Shown here piece by piece: positions 63,925 through 64,000 of a stretch of DNA of 64,000 bases; the stretch's first letter is position 1, and every line of letters begins with the position of its first letter. The notes below the pieces were generated by a model that had not been told where the DNA came from, did no database searches, and saw only the letters and a program-made list of their open reading frames with translations. The stretch comes from Cohaesibacter celericrescens (GTDB taxonomy: Bacteria > Pseudomonadota > Alphaproteobacteria > Rhizobiales > Cohaesibacteraceae), in contig NZ_PKUQ01000016.1 in the NCBI RefSeq assembly GCF_002866925.1, positions 434,001 through 498,000 of the forward strand. The letters are read 5' to 3'. Position numbers and translations under genes: made by a program.

Positions 63925-64000
63925 TATAAGAAATAAATCACATTGTCAAAGGCCTATCAGCAACAATTCCCTATTTTATTCCTTGGGTCCATCCGTTAGA

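Overview
The window is a 64 kb chromosomal segment of a bacterium, almost certainly an alphaproteobacterium of the order Hyphomicrobiales (rhizobia-like) with moderate GC content. Indicators are a Pcs-type phosphatidylcholine synthase, an invasion-associated-locus-B (IalB) protein, a CYTH-CHAD protein, TRAP-like TctABC uptake, and the recG / sdhE / mfd neighbourhood. The species cannot be fixed from this segment; a marine member near Cohaesibacter or Stappia is a guess. No phage, transposase, CRISPR array or integrase was seen, so this is mostly core genome with metabolic and transport accessory islands.

Layout. 1-4.3 kb: holB (cut by the window edge), tmk, a D,D-carboxypeptidase, rlpA and tRNA-Ser(UGA). 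4.8-10.1 kb: an M20 deacylase fused operonically to tctA-tctB-tctC with a divergent LysR regulator, a self-contained uptake-and-hydrolysis unit. 10.4-11.8 kb: an ArsR-type repressor with vicinal cysteines and an ArsP-like permease. 11.9-12.8 kb: two small unknown genes. 13.2-19.4 kb: a BMP-type nucleoside-like ABC importer (binding protein, two permeases, double ATPase) with a LysR gene upstream. 19.5-27.3 kb: TerC protein, pcs, DUF2182 membrane protein, UbiH-family hydroxylase, AEC transporter, LpxL-family acyltransferase, HpcH/HpaI lyase, hspQ.

27.4-33.5 kb: IalB protein, orphan YejA-like binding protein, and two neighbouring genes that look like pseudoenzymes: an AMP-ligase-like protein lacking the usual catalytic motifs and a PleD-like REC-REC-GGDEF protein with a broken GGDEF. 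33.5-40.6 kb: mfd, sdhE, divergent recG, a DUF502 membrane protein. 40.9-47.7 kb: YbaN protein, glmS, glmU (the hexosamine route to UDP-GlcNAc), a membrane-anchored coiled-coil protein, a DMT transporter and CcdA. 48.1-48.5 kb: two identical tRNA-Lys(UUU) genes. 48.7-56.6 kb: tgt, queA, two cyclophilins and coaD, then gyrA; tgt/queA give queuosine in tRNA. 56.8-63.9 kb: MarC protein, a small secreted protein, CYTH-CHAD protein and an RND efflux pair.

The points most deserving a second look are: the pseudoenzyme pair at 30.4-33.5 kb; the tRNA-guanine transglycosylase that has lost three of the four canonical zinc ligands; the ArsR/ArsP pair that resembles methylarsenite-sensing systems and has a clean palindrome upstream; and several small or possibly frameshifted unknown genes. 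All calls are from reading the sequence; no database search was run.
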